From positions 744,001 through 808,000 of the forward strand of contig NZ_AUMK01000003.1 in NCBI RefSeq assembly GCF_000430645.1: a DNA stretch of 64,000 bases, in the 5' to 3' direction. A program made the position numbers and the translations under genes. Shown here in pieces: positions 7,085 to 15,934 of the stretch. Each line of letters opens with the position of its first letter. Positions within the stretch are counted from its first letter, which is position 1. This DNA is from Aquimarina latercula DSM 2041 (GTDB lineage Bacteria > Bacteroidota > Bacteroidia > Flavobacteriales > Flavobacteriaceae). The notes below the pieces were generated by a model. It made no database searches, was not told the DNA's origin, and saw only the letters and a list, made by a program, of their open reading frames with translations.

Positions 7085-9703
7085 ATGAAAAAACTCGCAC
7101 TCATTTTATTCAGCTTATTTACAAGCTTAACTTTTAGTCAACAAATTATTACAGGAACAGTAACTGATACATCAGGATCCCCTATTCCATTTGTTAATAT
7201 CACTGAAAAAGGTTCGGATAAAGGAACTATAACTGATGACGATGGAAAATATACCATAGCAGTAAATGAAAATGCAATTTTAGTATTTAGTTTTGTCGGT
7301 TTTCAAACTCAGGAAATTACTGCAGGCACAACCGATAAAATAGATATTACCTTATTAGAGGGTGAAGCCCTTAATACTATTATCGTTGTAGGTTCTAGAA
7401 GCCCGAAACGCACAGCAACGGATACTCCTGTGGCTGTTGATATTATTGATATGCAAGATATTGTAACTAAAAGTGGTAAAATAGAAATTAATGAACTATT
7501 ACAATACTCTGCTCCTTCTTTTAATGCGAATAAGCAATCTGGTTCTGACGGTGCAGATCACATTGATCCTGCTAGTTTAAGAGGTCTAGGTCCAGATCAA
7601 ACTTTAGTATTAATCAATGGAAAAAGAAGACATAGTTCTTCTTTAATCAACATTTTTGGAACTAGAGGTCGTGGAAATTCTGGAACGGACCTTAATACAA
7701 TTCCTGCTACCTCAATAAAACGAATTGAAATTTTACGTGATGGCGCCGCGGCGCAATATGGTTCTGATGCAATTGCAGGTGTTATAAACATTGTACTAAA
7801 GGATAATATTGATAAACTAAGTGGTAGTATTAGTTACGGAGCTTATAACACAAATGCTAAAGGAAATTTTCCTGATGGTACGCCAAATACAGACGGGAAT
7901 CGTTTGGACACTGAGAATGATGGGAATAGAATCGCCGATGATAAAAGTTTTGATGGTGGTTCTGTTAAAGTAACTGCTAATTACGGTGTTGGTATTGGAG
8001 AAAAAGGATACGTCAATTTTACCACAGAATATTTAAGTAAAAATAAAACGCTTAGACCTGGATTTGATTTTAGAAGAGGATTTGGAGAAGCTGCCATTGA
8101 TGGTTTTAATCTTTTTGTAAATGCTAATGTTCCCCTTTCAGAAAAAACAGAACTATATGCTTTTGGAGGAAGAAACTATCGAGATACAGATGCTTTTGCG
8201 TTTACTCGTAATGGAGGCGAACGCGTGGTAACTGAAATTTATCCTAATGGTTTTACTCCAAGAATAACTTCTAACATTATTGATAATTCAATTTCTGCTG
8301 GAGTACGAACTGTAACAGACAACGGTTGGAAAATTGATCTAAGTAATACTTGGGGTAAAAACAATTTTCACTATTTCATAGAAGGTACATTAAATGCTTC
8401 ATTAGAAGAAAATTCGCCTACAGAATTTGATGCAGGAGGGCACAGCTTAAGTCAAAACACTATTAACTTAGACTTTTCTAAGTATTATCCAAAAATGGCT
8501 CAAGGTTTAAACCTTGCATTTGGAGCAGAATACAGAACTGAAAACTTCGTCATCTTTGCAGGAGAAGAAGGTTCATATGCTACTTATGACATAAATGGAT
8601 TAGCAATTACCGATCCGGCAACGCAAACACAACCTATAGATCCTGATAGTGGAGAATTAAGACCAGGAGGCTCACAGGGGTTTCCAGGATATAGTCCTGC
8701 TAACGAAGTAGACAGATCCAGATCTAATTTATCTTTATATGCAGACGCAGAATTAGATATTACGGATGTGTTTCTTTTAGCTGGTGCAGCAAGATTCGAA
8801 AATTATAGTGATTTTGGAAGCACTATAAATGGAAAATTAGCATTACGAATTAAAGCTTCTGATAACATTAATATTAGAGGTTCTGTAAGTACAGGGTTTA
8901 GAGCTCCATCATTAGCACAAATCTATTATAATCTTAGGTTTACTGATTTCCAAGGTGGTATTGCGACAGAAACATTGTTAGCTCCTAACAATAGCCAAGT
9001 TACCGCTTCTTTCGGTATTGACAGATTAAAAGAAGAAACTTCTTTAAACGCCTCCCTTGGTTTAACAGCTACACTAGGAGATTTTTCTGCTACAGTAGAT
9101 GGGTATTACATAGACATAAAAGATCGTATTGTTCTTACTGGTACTTTTGAAGCTACAGAAATTGATAATGTTAATGAAGCTCAGTTTTTTGCTAATGGAG
9201 TCGATACAGAAACTGTAGGTATGGATCTTGTACTCTCCTGGAAAGGGAATTATGATTTTGGAACATTATCTGCGTTATTAGCAGGAAATGTAAACAATAT
9301 GTATATCACAGCTGTAAATACTAATTTAGATACTGATATTTTCTTTGGAAAAAGAGAACAAGCATTTTTACTGGCCTCTGCTCCAAGAAGTAAATTTGCA
9401 TTAAACCTTAATTACAATACGGAAAAATTTAATGCTGGTCTTGGTTTGACTCGTTTTAGTGATATCACTCTCGTAGATTTTGTAGACACAGAAGATGAAT
9501 ATGGGGCAAAAATAACCGCTGATCTTACCTTAGGTTATAAGTTATCAGACCAATTAAAACTAACCATTGGAGGTAACAATATCACTAACGAATATCCTGA
9601 TCAACAAAATGATGGAGAAACCGAAGCTGGTGGATATTGGGATGCCGTTCAAATGGGATTTGGTGGAGCCTATTATTATGCTAGATTAGATTTTAGCTTC
9701 TAA
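7085..9703 (+). CDS. TonB-dependent outer-membrane receptor (first of a tandem pair)
   Basis: 872 residues. A signal peptide (about 1-18, cut near TFSQ) is followed by a carboxypeptidase-D-like domain (about 22-95; ITGTVTDTSGSPIPFVNI). The plug (about 110-240) has the family block ASLRGLGPDQTLVLINGKRR and the plug-end signature AQYGSDAIAGVINIVLKD. A 22-strand barrel ends in an aromatic residue (YYYARLDFSF). Such proteins import bulky substrates with energy from TonB-ExbBD. No SusD-type lipoprotein follows, and the plug is of the siderophore-receptor-like type rather than SusC. Position next to two alginate lyases suggests oligo-alginate uptake, which is an inference only. The N-terminal 60 residues closely match those of the next gene. 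Confidence 0.93.
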   Translation: MKKLALILFSLFTSLTFSQQIITGTVTDTSGSPIPFVNITEKGSDKGTITDDDGKYTIAVNENAILVFSFVGFQTQEITAGTTDKIDITLLEGEALNTIIVVGSRSPKRTATDTPVAVDIIDMQDIVTKSGKIEINELLQYSAPSFNANKQSGSDGADHIDPASLRGLGPDQTLVLINGKRRHSSSLINIFGTRGRGNSGTDLNTIPATSIKRIEILRDGAAAQYGSDAIAGVINIVLKDNIDKLSGSISYGAYNTNAKGNFPDGTPNTDGNRLDTENDGNRIADDKSFDGGSVKVTANYGVGIGEKGYVNFTTEYLSKNKTLRPGFDFRRGFGEAAIDGFNLFVNANVPLSEKTELYAFGGRNYRDTDAFAFTRNGGERVVTEIYPNGFTPRITSNIIDNSISAGVRTVTDNGWKIDLSNTWGKNNFHYFIEGTLNASLEENSPTEFDAGGHSLSQNTINLDFSKYYPKMAQGLNLAFGAEYRTENFVIFAGEEGSYATYDINGLAITDPATQTQPIDPDSGELRPGGSQGFPGYSPANEVDRSRSNLSLYADAELDITDVFLLAGAARFENYSDFGSTINGKLALRIKASDNINIRGSVSTGFRAPSLAQIYYNLRFTDFQGGIATETLLAPNNSQVTASFGIDRLKEETSLNASLGLTATLGDFSATVDGYYIDIKDRIVLTGTFEATEIDNVNEAQFFANGVDTETVGMDLVLSWKGNYDFGTLSALLAGNVNNMYITAVNTNLDTDIFFGKREQAFLLASAPRSKFALNLNYNTEKFNAGLGLTRFSDITLVDFVDTEDEYGAKITADLTLGYKLSDQLKLTIGGNNITNEYPDQQNDGETEAGGYWDAVQMGFGGAYYYARLDFSF

Positions 9704-10131
9704 ATGGTTTAAAGTTGTATTATCAATCACAATAAAAAGAGTCGGAAATGATTTGACATCAAAGTCATTGTTTTCGACTCTCTTTTTGTTTACATAAATA
9801 CTTACGCATATCGTTATTACTTTATTATAAACATTGTAATCACAATATCCAATACATAAATATTTTAAAGTAAAATAGTCTATATCCACTGTTTTTTTAT
9901 TTGTTTTTATTAACAGATCAAAAAAAACAAAAATCCAAAAATAGACTACCAAAAACTATCATTTATTCTAAACAAAACTTAAAAAAATAAAGTTTTATCA
10001 TTTTAGCATAATCCAGACAAGTAGAAAGAGAAAATCTCCCTCTAAAAAAAAGGTTTAATAATACGCTCTACCCTTTGTTAATATTGATTTATTACTATCT
10101 TTATTTTTAAACCAATTTAATAATTATTTAC
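9704..10131. other. 428-bp gap between the two receptors
   Basis: It contains the terminator-like hairpin of the first receptor (9734-9787), then A+T-rich DNA. Just before the next start it has AAACCAATTTAA (10109-10120). A similar ACCAAT element precedes the receptor at 7085 and the gene at 56699 by 18-27 nt. No gene is supported here; the 88-codon minus-strand frame crosses the hairpin and reads as random sequence. Confidence 0.6.
9734..9787 (+). terminator. Imperfect terminator hairpin after the first receptor
   Basis: Outer arms AAAAAGAGTCG / CGACTCTCTTTTT (2-nt bulge) enclose an inner stem ATGATTTGA / TCAAAGTCAT. A T-run follows on the plus strand. It suggests that the two receptors are separate transcripts. 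Confidence 0.6.
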
Positions 10132-12954
10132 ATGAAAAAACTCACACTCATTTTGTTGGGCTTATTTATTTCTATGACCCATGCTCAAAACACAATCACT
10201 GGAACTGTTACAGATAGCCAAGGTTCTCCACTACCTGGTGTCAATATTCTCGAAAAAGGAACCAATAATGGTAGTATTACCGATTTTGAAGGAGCCTATA
10301 GTATCGAAGCAGATCCAAATGGAACGCTAGTTTTTAGTTTTGTAGGATTCGAAAGTAAACAAGTTAAAATTAATGCTCAATCGATTATTAACGTTACTCT
10401 TTCTAGCGGCTCAGAGCTTGATGAAGTTATTTTAGTAGGAACTAGATCTTTACCAAGAAGTAATACTACTTCTTCGTTACCTGTTGACGTATTGCCAGCA
10501 AAAGAATTAGCTTCTACTGGTCAAATTACATTTGATAAAGCACTGCAATACAAAATACCATCATTTAACACTGTACAAACCCCTGTAAATGATGCTACTT
10601 CCCTATTGGATCCATATGAAATTCGAAATATGGGACCTAGTAGAACATTAATTCTTATTAACGGAAAACGTAAGAACCTCAGTGCATTACTTTATACACA
10701 AACTTCTCCTGGTAGAGGTGAAACAGGCTCTGATATTTCAGCTATTCCAACAGATGCTATTAAAAGAGTAGAAATTTTAAGAGATGGAGCATCTGCTCAA
10801 TACGGATCTGATGCGATTGCCGGAGTAATGAATATTATTTTAAAAGATAGTTACAAAGATGGTTCGGCAACCTTACGAACTGGTATTACCTCTGAAGGTG
10901 ATGGAGAAACAATTGGCATAAGTGTTAATAATGGATCTACTATAGGAAAAGACAAAGGTTTCTTTAATTATACAGTAGATTTTTCTAAAGTTAGTTTAGC
11001 AAACCGTCCAGGAACAGTAGATGCACAAGGAGAGGCAACAGATTTTGGAGCGGATATCGCAGATGTACAAGCATTTCTAGATCTTTTCCCAGATGCCGGT
11101 AACATTAATGGATCTCCTGAAACGGCAGCTGCAAAATTTTTAGTAAATGGAGGGTACGATATTAGTGAAAACACTCAAATATATATGAATGCTGCTTATG
11201 TATACAAGAAAGTAAATAGTTTTGCTAACTATAGAACTCCATATTGGCGTACAGAAGCCGATTTTCCTTATTTAGCTGATTTTTTTCCAAATGGTCCTAA
11301 CGGAGAATATATCGGATATGTTCCTACTTTTGAAGGAGACCTAAATGATTATAACGCTACCATTGGTTTTAAAACCAAAAAAAATGGATGGAATTATGAC
11401 CTTAGTTACACCACTGGAGGAAACTCTCAGGATTATACCGTAAATAACTCTCATAATCGTAATTCCGTATTATCACCATCTACTTGGATTGACGCAAATG
11501 ATAATGGTGTAGTAGACCCGGGAGAACTAACAGAAGGATCAGAATTATATCGTGAAAACAGTCCTATTTCCTTTGATCCTGGAGGTACAAAATTTACACA
11601 TAGTGTTGGAAATATAGATATAGCAAAGCTCATTACCGATGAAATAAGTATTGGTTTTGGAGCTGAATTTAGAACAGAAACTTTTGAAATTATAGAAGGT
11701 GATCTTGCTTCTTATGACGGAGGTGGTGCAGATTCTTTTGCTGGTAATAGACCAGAAAACTCTGGAAAATTTAATCGTTATAACTTTGGAGGTTATTTTG
11801 ATATTTCTGCAGATATTACAGAAGATTTTTTAGTAAATGGTACTATTCGATTAGAAGATTATAGTGATTTTGGTGAAGCTTTTGTATGGAAAATAAGCAG
11901 TCGCTATAAATTTTTAGAAGATAAATTCACTGTTAGAGCTTCTTTATCTACAGGATTTAGAGCTCCAACTTTACATCAGATATATACTCAACGAGCTCAA
12001 TTTTCATTTATTCCTGGTCAAGGTATACAAGTAGGAGGATTAATTAATAACGTTTCTCCTCAGGCACAATTCCTATCAATTCCACAATTAGATGCAGAAA
12101 AATCTACAAACTTTACAATAGGTGTTGGTGCTAAGATTAGTAAAGACTTTAATTTCACCTTAGATTATTATAATATTAAAGTAGAAGATAGAATTGTGCT
12201 AAGTACAGAAATCGGTGCTACTGCAGCAGGTGATACACCTTTAGATGACGTACTAACAGCTAATAATTTATCAGACGTAAGTTTCTTTGTCAATGCTATT
12301 GATACAAGAACATCAGGAATTGATTTGGTAGCCAATTACAGAAACATCGTGCTGGGGCCTGGTAAACTTGGTTTTAGTCTATCTGGTAATTATACAATTC
12401 AAAATGAAAGAGATGGAGCTGTAAATAACCCTCAGTTAGTTGCAGATGCAGGACAATCAGTAGTAAATGATACTCAAGAAGCATTATTTTTCACTTCTAG
12501 GCCTGAGTTTAAAGCTATTCTGGGTGCCAACTACGATATTGGTAAGTTCGGGTTCTCATTAAACAACACATTATTTGGACCTACAAAATTTAGAAATCAA
12601 GGATTACAAGATCTAGAAGGACTGGTAGGGGGAGATGCTGCTGATAGCGATGGAGGGTCTGATCTTGGAGTAGAATTTATGACCAAAGTCGTTACTGACC
12701 TCGGAATAAACTACAACGCAACCGATAAAATAACATTGGCGTTAAACATTAACAATGTTCTAGATATATTACCAGAATGGGAGTTTAAAGCGCTTACTCC
12801 TACTGGTACTGCCGTTCTTAATGATGCCGATGCTACAAAAACTGCATTTAATCTAATAACATTTAATGGTAGATACTCTCAAATGTCATATGATGGTTAT
12901 CACTTTAGTCAATTGGGAACTATGATAAATCTATCTTTAAATTATAAATTCTAG
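10132..12954 (+). CDS. TonB-dependent outer-membrane receptor (second of a tandem pair)
   Basis: 940 residues. Same architecture as the upstream paralogue: signal peptide (cut near THAQ), carboxypeptidase-D-like domain (ITGTVTDSQGSPLPGVNI), plug with RNMGPSRTLILINGKRK and AQYGSDAIAGVMNIILKD, and a barrel ending in LSLNYKF. The plugs align almost without gaps, while the barrel and extracellular loops differ in length and sequence, so the two receptors probably recognise different ligands. The barrel contains NVSPQAQFLSIPQLDAEKSTNF and a DANDNGVVDPGEL segment that resembles a calcium-binding loop. No SusD homologue is adjacent. Confidence 0.93.
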   Translation: MKKLTLILLGLFISMTHAQNTITGTVTDSQGSPLPGVNILEKGTNNGSITDFEGAYSIEADPNGTLVFSFVGFESKQVKINAQSIINVTLSSGSELDEVILVGTRSLPRSNTTSSLPVDVLPAKELASTGQITFDKALQYKIPSFNTVQTPVNDATSLLDPYEIRNMGPSRTLILINGKRKNLSALLYTQTSPGRGETGSDISAIPTDAIKRVEILRDGASAQYGSDAIAGVMNIILKDSYKDGSATLRTGITSEGDGETIGISVNNGSTIGKDKGFFNYTVDFSKVSLANRPGTVDAQGEATDFGADIADVQAFLDLFPDAGNINGSPETAAAKFLVNGGYDISENTQIYMNAAYVYKKVNSFANYRTPYWRTEADFPYLADFFPNGPNGEYIGYVPTFEGDLNDYNATIGFKTKKNGWNYDLSYTTGGNSQDYTVNNSHNRNSVLSPSTWIDANDNGVVDPGELTEGSELYRENSPISFDPGGTKFTHSVGNIDIAKLITDEISIGFGAEFRTETFEIIEGDLASYDGGGADSFAGNRPENSGKFNRYNFGGYFDISADITEDFLVNGTIRLEDYSDFGEAFVWKISSRYKFLEDKFTVRASLSTGFRAPTLHQIYTQRAQFSFIPGQGIQVGGLINNVSPQAQFLSIPQLDAEKSTNFTIGVGAKISKDFNFTLDYYNIKVEDRIVLSTEIGATAAGDTPLDDVLTANNLSDVSFFVNAIDTRTSGIDLVANYRNIVLGPGKLGFSLSGNYTIQNERDGAVNNPQLVADAGQSVVNDTQEALFFTSRPEFKAILGANYDIGKFGFSLNNTLFGPTKFRNQGLQDLEGLVGGDAADSDGGSDLGVEFMTKVVTDLGINYNATDKITLALNINNVLDILPEWEFKALTPTGTAVLNDADATKTAFNLITFNGRYSQMSYDGYHFSQLGTMINLSLNYKF

Positions 12955-12979
12955 AACAAATTTTCATTTTAAAATTATG

Positions 12980-13015
12980 ATTCGCTTTATTCTAATTAAT
13001 TAGAGTAAAGCGAAT
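12980..13015. terminator. Bidirectional terminator overlapping a stop codon
   Basis: Near-perfect inverted repeat with arms ATTCGCTTTA and TAAAGCGAAT around an A+T-rich centre. It follows the second receptor by 25 bp and includes the last codons of the minus-strand hydrolase gene. Confidence 0.75.
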
Positions 13016-13817
13016 TTGTTTTTAACACATCGCCTATAGTGTTAATATACTTATCAAATTTAATTAAATCATTATGAGAACCGCCTTCAATAGTTATCAT
13101 TTTCTTTTTTGAAGTTAAAATACTTCTGAATAATTTTTGACCGGATTCATAGGGAACTACTCCATCATCGGTACCGTGATAAATTGTAATAGGACACTTT
13201 ACATTTTCTATAAACGTATTAGATGGGAACTTATATTTCAAAATATTCTTTACTGGAAAAATCGGTAACCAATGTGATGTAACATCTTCCATGGAATTAA
13301 ATGGAGTCTCTAGTATTAATTTAGAAGGATTATTTAAAGAAGAAACTTTGGTTGCAATACCAGTTCCTAAAGATCTCCCATATACGATCACTTGACTCTC
13401 TTTGTATTTACTTAAAACATACTCATAAAATAATTGAGCATCGTCATATAACGAACTTTCTTCTGTTATATTCCCTGTACTTTTACCATAACTTCTATAA
13501 TCCATTACAACAACATCATATTGTTTATTTACGAAAAAGGAAGCTATTTCTCCCCATCTGGATAAGTTCCCTTTATTACCATGAAAGTATAATATAACTC
13601 CTTTGGGATCTTTACATTTAAAATGAAGCGCATTTAACTTTTCTCCATCCGTAGTTTCTAAAAAAAACTCTTCAAAAGAATGATTAAATTGATATATAAA
13701 ATCTATTGGAAGCTTTTCTGGTTGAAAAATAATTTTATGTTGAAGTAAATATAATAGTCCTAATCCCATAAAATATACAATCAATATCCAAATTATTCCT
13801 TTTTTAAGCTTGGACAT
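12996..13817 (-). CDS. Membrane-anchored alpha/beta hydrolase (Bem46/ABHD13-like)
   Basis: 273 residues. One N-terminal membrane helix (about 8-26) is followed by the LLQHKIIFQPEKLP segment usual in this family. The fold shows the oxyanion region YFHGNKGN, the nucleophile elbow GRSLG (Ser), the acid in GTDDGVVP and the histidine in GGSHND. Substrate is unknown; relatives are putative serine esterases or peptidases facing the periplasm or cytoplasm from the inner membrane. Its start overlaps the end of the upstream paralogue by 14 bp, so the pair is co-transcribed and probably translationally coupled. Confidence 0.88.
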   Translation of the reverse strand: MSKLKKGIIWILIVYFMGLGLLYLLQHKIIFQPEKLPIDFIYQFNHSFEEFFLETTDGEKLNALHFKCKDPKGVILYFHGNKGNLSRWGEIASFFVNKQYDVVVMDYRSYGKSTGNITEESSLYDDAQLFYEYVLSKYKESQVIVYGRSLGTGIATKVSSLNNPSKLILETPFNSMEDVTSHWLPIFPVKNILKYKFPSNTFIENVKCPITIYHGTDDGVVPYESGQKLFRSILTSKKKMITIEGGSHNDLIKFDKYINTIGDVLKTNSLYSN

Positions 13818-14679
13818 TTACTTTTTTTGAGGAGTGTTTTACACCGATGCTAGTATTAGATAAATTAATTTTTCTCATTTTAGAATTGATAATTTCTCCT
13901 AGCATTTTATGATAGGATTCAAAATTATTGAGATTCTTATGACCTCCTCCAATTACGGTATAAAGACGAGTTAATTTAGGTTTTACTTTTGATAACTTTA
14001 TACTGGATTTAAAAGGAATTAATTTATCGTGAGTCCCGTGAATTATATGAATAGGGCAATTCACATACTTTAACCATTTATAAGTGGGTATTGGATACCT
14101 CATTATTAAGGAAATTGGCATAAACGGAATAAACTTAGCCGCTACCTTACTCAAACTATAATATGGCGCATCCAGTATTAACATTTTAGGATTGTTTATT
14201 GATGCTAATTTAGTAGCAAAACCAGATCCCATGGATCGTCCATAGAGTATTATATACTTTTCGTCTACTTTTTCTTTTAATTTATTATAAACGAACTGAA
14301 GGTCACGTTTTATCGCTTTAAAAGAACGCCTTCCTGTACTTTTACCAAATCCACGGTAATCTAACATACATACATCATATCCGTGTCTTGTAAAATCAAC
14401 AGCAAACTTACCCCAACCTTTTATACTTTTAGAATTTCCTTTAAGATAGAGCACCACACCTTTAGGATTCTCTACCTTAAAATGAAGTCCATTTATAATA
14501 GCACCATCCCTAGTTTCTAGATTATACTCTTCTACAACTTGGTTGTTATAATAAAATTCAAAATCTTTATCTAATTTCTCTGGTTTGAAAATAAAATATT
14601 CTTGCAAATAGTATAAAGCAACGCTAGCAATAATATAAAATGCAAGAATAATAATTGCTATGTATCCCCAATTTGGCAT
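13804..14679 (-). CDS. Membrane-anchored alpha/beta hydrolase, paralogue of the next gene
   Basis: 291 residues from the ATG at 14679 (MPNWGYIAIIILAFYI). The open frame reaches 14742, but the added 21 residues break the N-terminal anchor pattern. Features: a TM helix near residues 5-24, the FIFKPEKLDKDFEF motif, oxyanion YLKGNSKS, nucleophile GRSMGSG, acid GTHDKLIP and histidine GGGHKN. The HGN of related enzymes is replaced by KGN here, a change in the oxyanion region that the downstream copy does not have. First gene of the two-gene unit. Confidence 0.87.
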   Translation of the reverse strand: MPNWGYIAIIILAFYIIASVALYYLQEYFIFKPEKLDKDFEFYYNNQVVEEYNLETRDGAIINGLHFKVENPKGVVLYLKGNSKSIKGWGKFAVDFTRHGYDVCMLDYRGFGKSTGRRSFKAIKRDLQFVYNKLKEKVDEKYIILYGRSMGSGFATKLASINNPKMLILDAPYYSLSKVAAKFIPFMPISLIMRYPIPTYKWLKYVNCPIHIIHGTHDKLIPFKSSIKLSKVKPKLTRLYTVIGGGHKNLNNFESYHKMLGEIINSKMRKINLSNTSIGVKHSSKKVNVQA

Positions 14680-14741
14680 ATTAGTATTCTTTAAAAAATG
14701 CTTGTAAGTAACTAATTTACAAAAAATTAAAATGAATTGCA

Positions 14742-14766
14742 TAAAAAAATCCTGCCGAAGCAGGAT
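14742..14766 (-). terminator. Terminator with UUCG loop
   Basis: Stem ATCCTGC / GCAGGAT (14749-14766). On the minus strand the loop is TTCG, followed by a T7 run. It terminates the barrel-protein gene at 14798. Confidence 0.9.
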
Positions 14767-14797
14767 CCTAATATTTTATTCTTAATTGACTTATCTT

Positions 14798-15406
14798 TTA
14801 TCGTCGAGCATCATATATCCTAAAACGAACACCTACTCTTGCATAAATATCGAAAAACTTACTATCAATATCAACTAAATTATCTGTGAAATCATTCATT
14901 GCACCTGCTTCAAAAAAGATATCAAACATCTCTCCTATCATTTGCGAAAAACCTACTCCATAAACTCCACCAATTACTAGTTGCTCATACTGATCGGATT
15001 CCAAATCAATATCTCCTAATTCTACATTAGTGTTTATTCTAAAAGAAGGACCTACATTGATAAAAGGTCTAAAGCGATCCTTTCCTCTACCAAATAAATA
15101 TCTAAATTTAGGATTAAAACCTACTTGTAAAATCTTTAAATCGGCTGGTAAAACTGTAGGGATATTTGAAACGATTTCACTATTTCTTTGCAGAACATCA
15201 ATTGAGAAAACTATACTAGTTTTAGCTCGAACTCCCATCACATAGCCATATCCTGCATTAAAATAAAATCCTGTACCACGATTACTATCTGCATTTTCAA
15301 TATTTATACTAGAACTTGTTAAACCACCAGAAACTTCCCAACGATATTGTCCAAATGAAGTAGCCGAAATAGCAACAAGTAAAATAAAGAATATTAATTT
15401 TTTCAT
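14798..15406 (-). CDS. Small outer-membrane beta-barrel protein
   Basis: 202 residues. Signal peptide MKKLIFFILLVAISATSFGQ, then alternating amphipathic strands with turns: GGLTSSSINI, GFYFNAGYGYVMGV, FNPKFRYLFGRG, RPFINVGPSF, and a terminal strand DIYARVGVRFRIYDARR. This fits the porin/OMP_b-brl group of 8-stranded barrels common in Bacteroidota. The ligand or role is unknown. It is monocistronic, with a strong terminator behind it. Confidence 0.8.
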   Translation of the reverse strand: MKKLIFFILLVAISATSFGQYRWEVSGGLTSSSINIENADSNRGTGFYFNAGYGYVMGVRAKTSIVFSIDVLQRNSEIVSNIPTVLPADLKILQVGFNPKFRYLFGRGKDRFRPFINVGPSFRINTNVELGDIDLESDQYEQLVIGGVYGVGFSQMIGEMFDIFFEAGAMNDFTDNLVDIDSKFFDIYARVGVRFRIYDARR

Positions 15407-15470
15407 AATTTCATGTTTAGATTTGAGGTTAAATTCTTGACGAAAATACTAAAATTTAAAAAACAAGCAT

Positions 15471-15498
15471 AAAAAAACCTGTCGATACCGACAGGTTT
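15471..15498 (-). terminator. Terminator after the ferredoxin gene
   Basis: Perfect stem AAACCTGTCG / CGACAGGTTT with an ATAC loop, followed on the minus strand by a T-run. Confidence 0.9.
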
Positions 15499-15523
15499 AT
15501 AACTATATAAGATCGTTAATCTA

Positions 15524-15874
15524 TTATTCTTTGTGCATAAATGCCTGTTTCTGCAATAAAAACTCTTCGGTTTCTACTATATCTTCATCTGGAACACAAC
15601 AATCTACCGGACACACAGCCGCACATTGAGGTTCTTCATGAAAACCTTTGCACTCCGTACATTTATCTGGAACTATATAATATATTTCATCGCTCACAGG
15701 TTCTTGCGCCTCTTCTGAGTTAACTGCTTTTCCTCCAGGAAGTACGACATCACCTTCTAAATCTGTACCGTCGGCATATCTCCAATCATCCGCTCCTTCA
15801 TAAATTGCAGTGTTTGGACATTCTGGTTCACACGCACCACAGTTTATACATTCATCCGTTATTATAATTGCCAT
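15524..15874 (-). CDS. 2[4Fe-4S] ferredoxin
   Basis: 116 residues. The N-terminal cluster motif is [12 protein letters not shown] (Cys 9, 12, 15, 19). The second motif is [18 protein letters not shown], with the 8-residue insertion between cysteines that is typical of longer bacterial ferredoxins. Between the motifs is an acidic insert with YIVPDKC. It is a small cytosolic electron carrier; the partner is not known. It is divergent from the acyl-CoA reductase gene with interlocking promoters, a pairing that suggests linked redox roles. Confidence 0.92.
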   Translation of the reverse strand: MAIIITDECINCGACEPECPNTAIYEGADDWRYADGTDLEGDVVLPGGKAVNSEEAQEPVSDEIYYIVPDKCTECKGFHEEPQCAAVCPVDCCVPDEDIVETEEFLLQKQAFMHKE

Positions 15875-15897
15875 AGCTCTTTTTTATTCTAAATTTG
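15868..15897 (+). promoter_or_regulatory. Promoter of the acyl-CoA reductase gene
   Basis: TTG (15868-15870), exactly 19 bp, TAAATTTG (15890-15897): a full match to the Flavobacteriia -33/-7 consensus TTG-N19-TAnnTTTG. The -33 element lies in the first codons of the divergent ferredoxin gene. Confidence 0.75.
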
Positions 15898-15902
15898 CAA
15901 CA

Positions 15903-15934
15903 CAAAAATAACTCGTAAACTAGTGATAAACAAA
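15903..15934 (-). promoter_or_regulatory. Promoter of the ferredoxin gene
   Basis: On the minus strand TTTG (15934-15931), 20 bp, TATTTTTG (15910-15903). Its -7 box sits 5 bp from the -7 box of the opposite promoter, so the two polymerase footprints overlap. Confidence 0.7.

Noticed and set aside
9686..9952. 88-codon minus-strand frame after the first receptor
   Set aside because: It runs over the terminator hairpin and the receptor stop, with a random-looking translation.
7085..12954. SusC label for the two receptors
   Set aside because: No SusD partner and no SusC-type signature; the plug resembles other TonB-dependent receptors.
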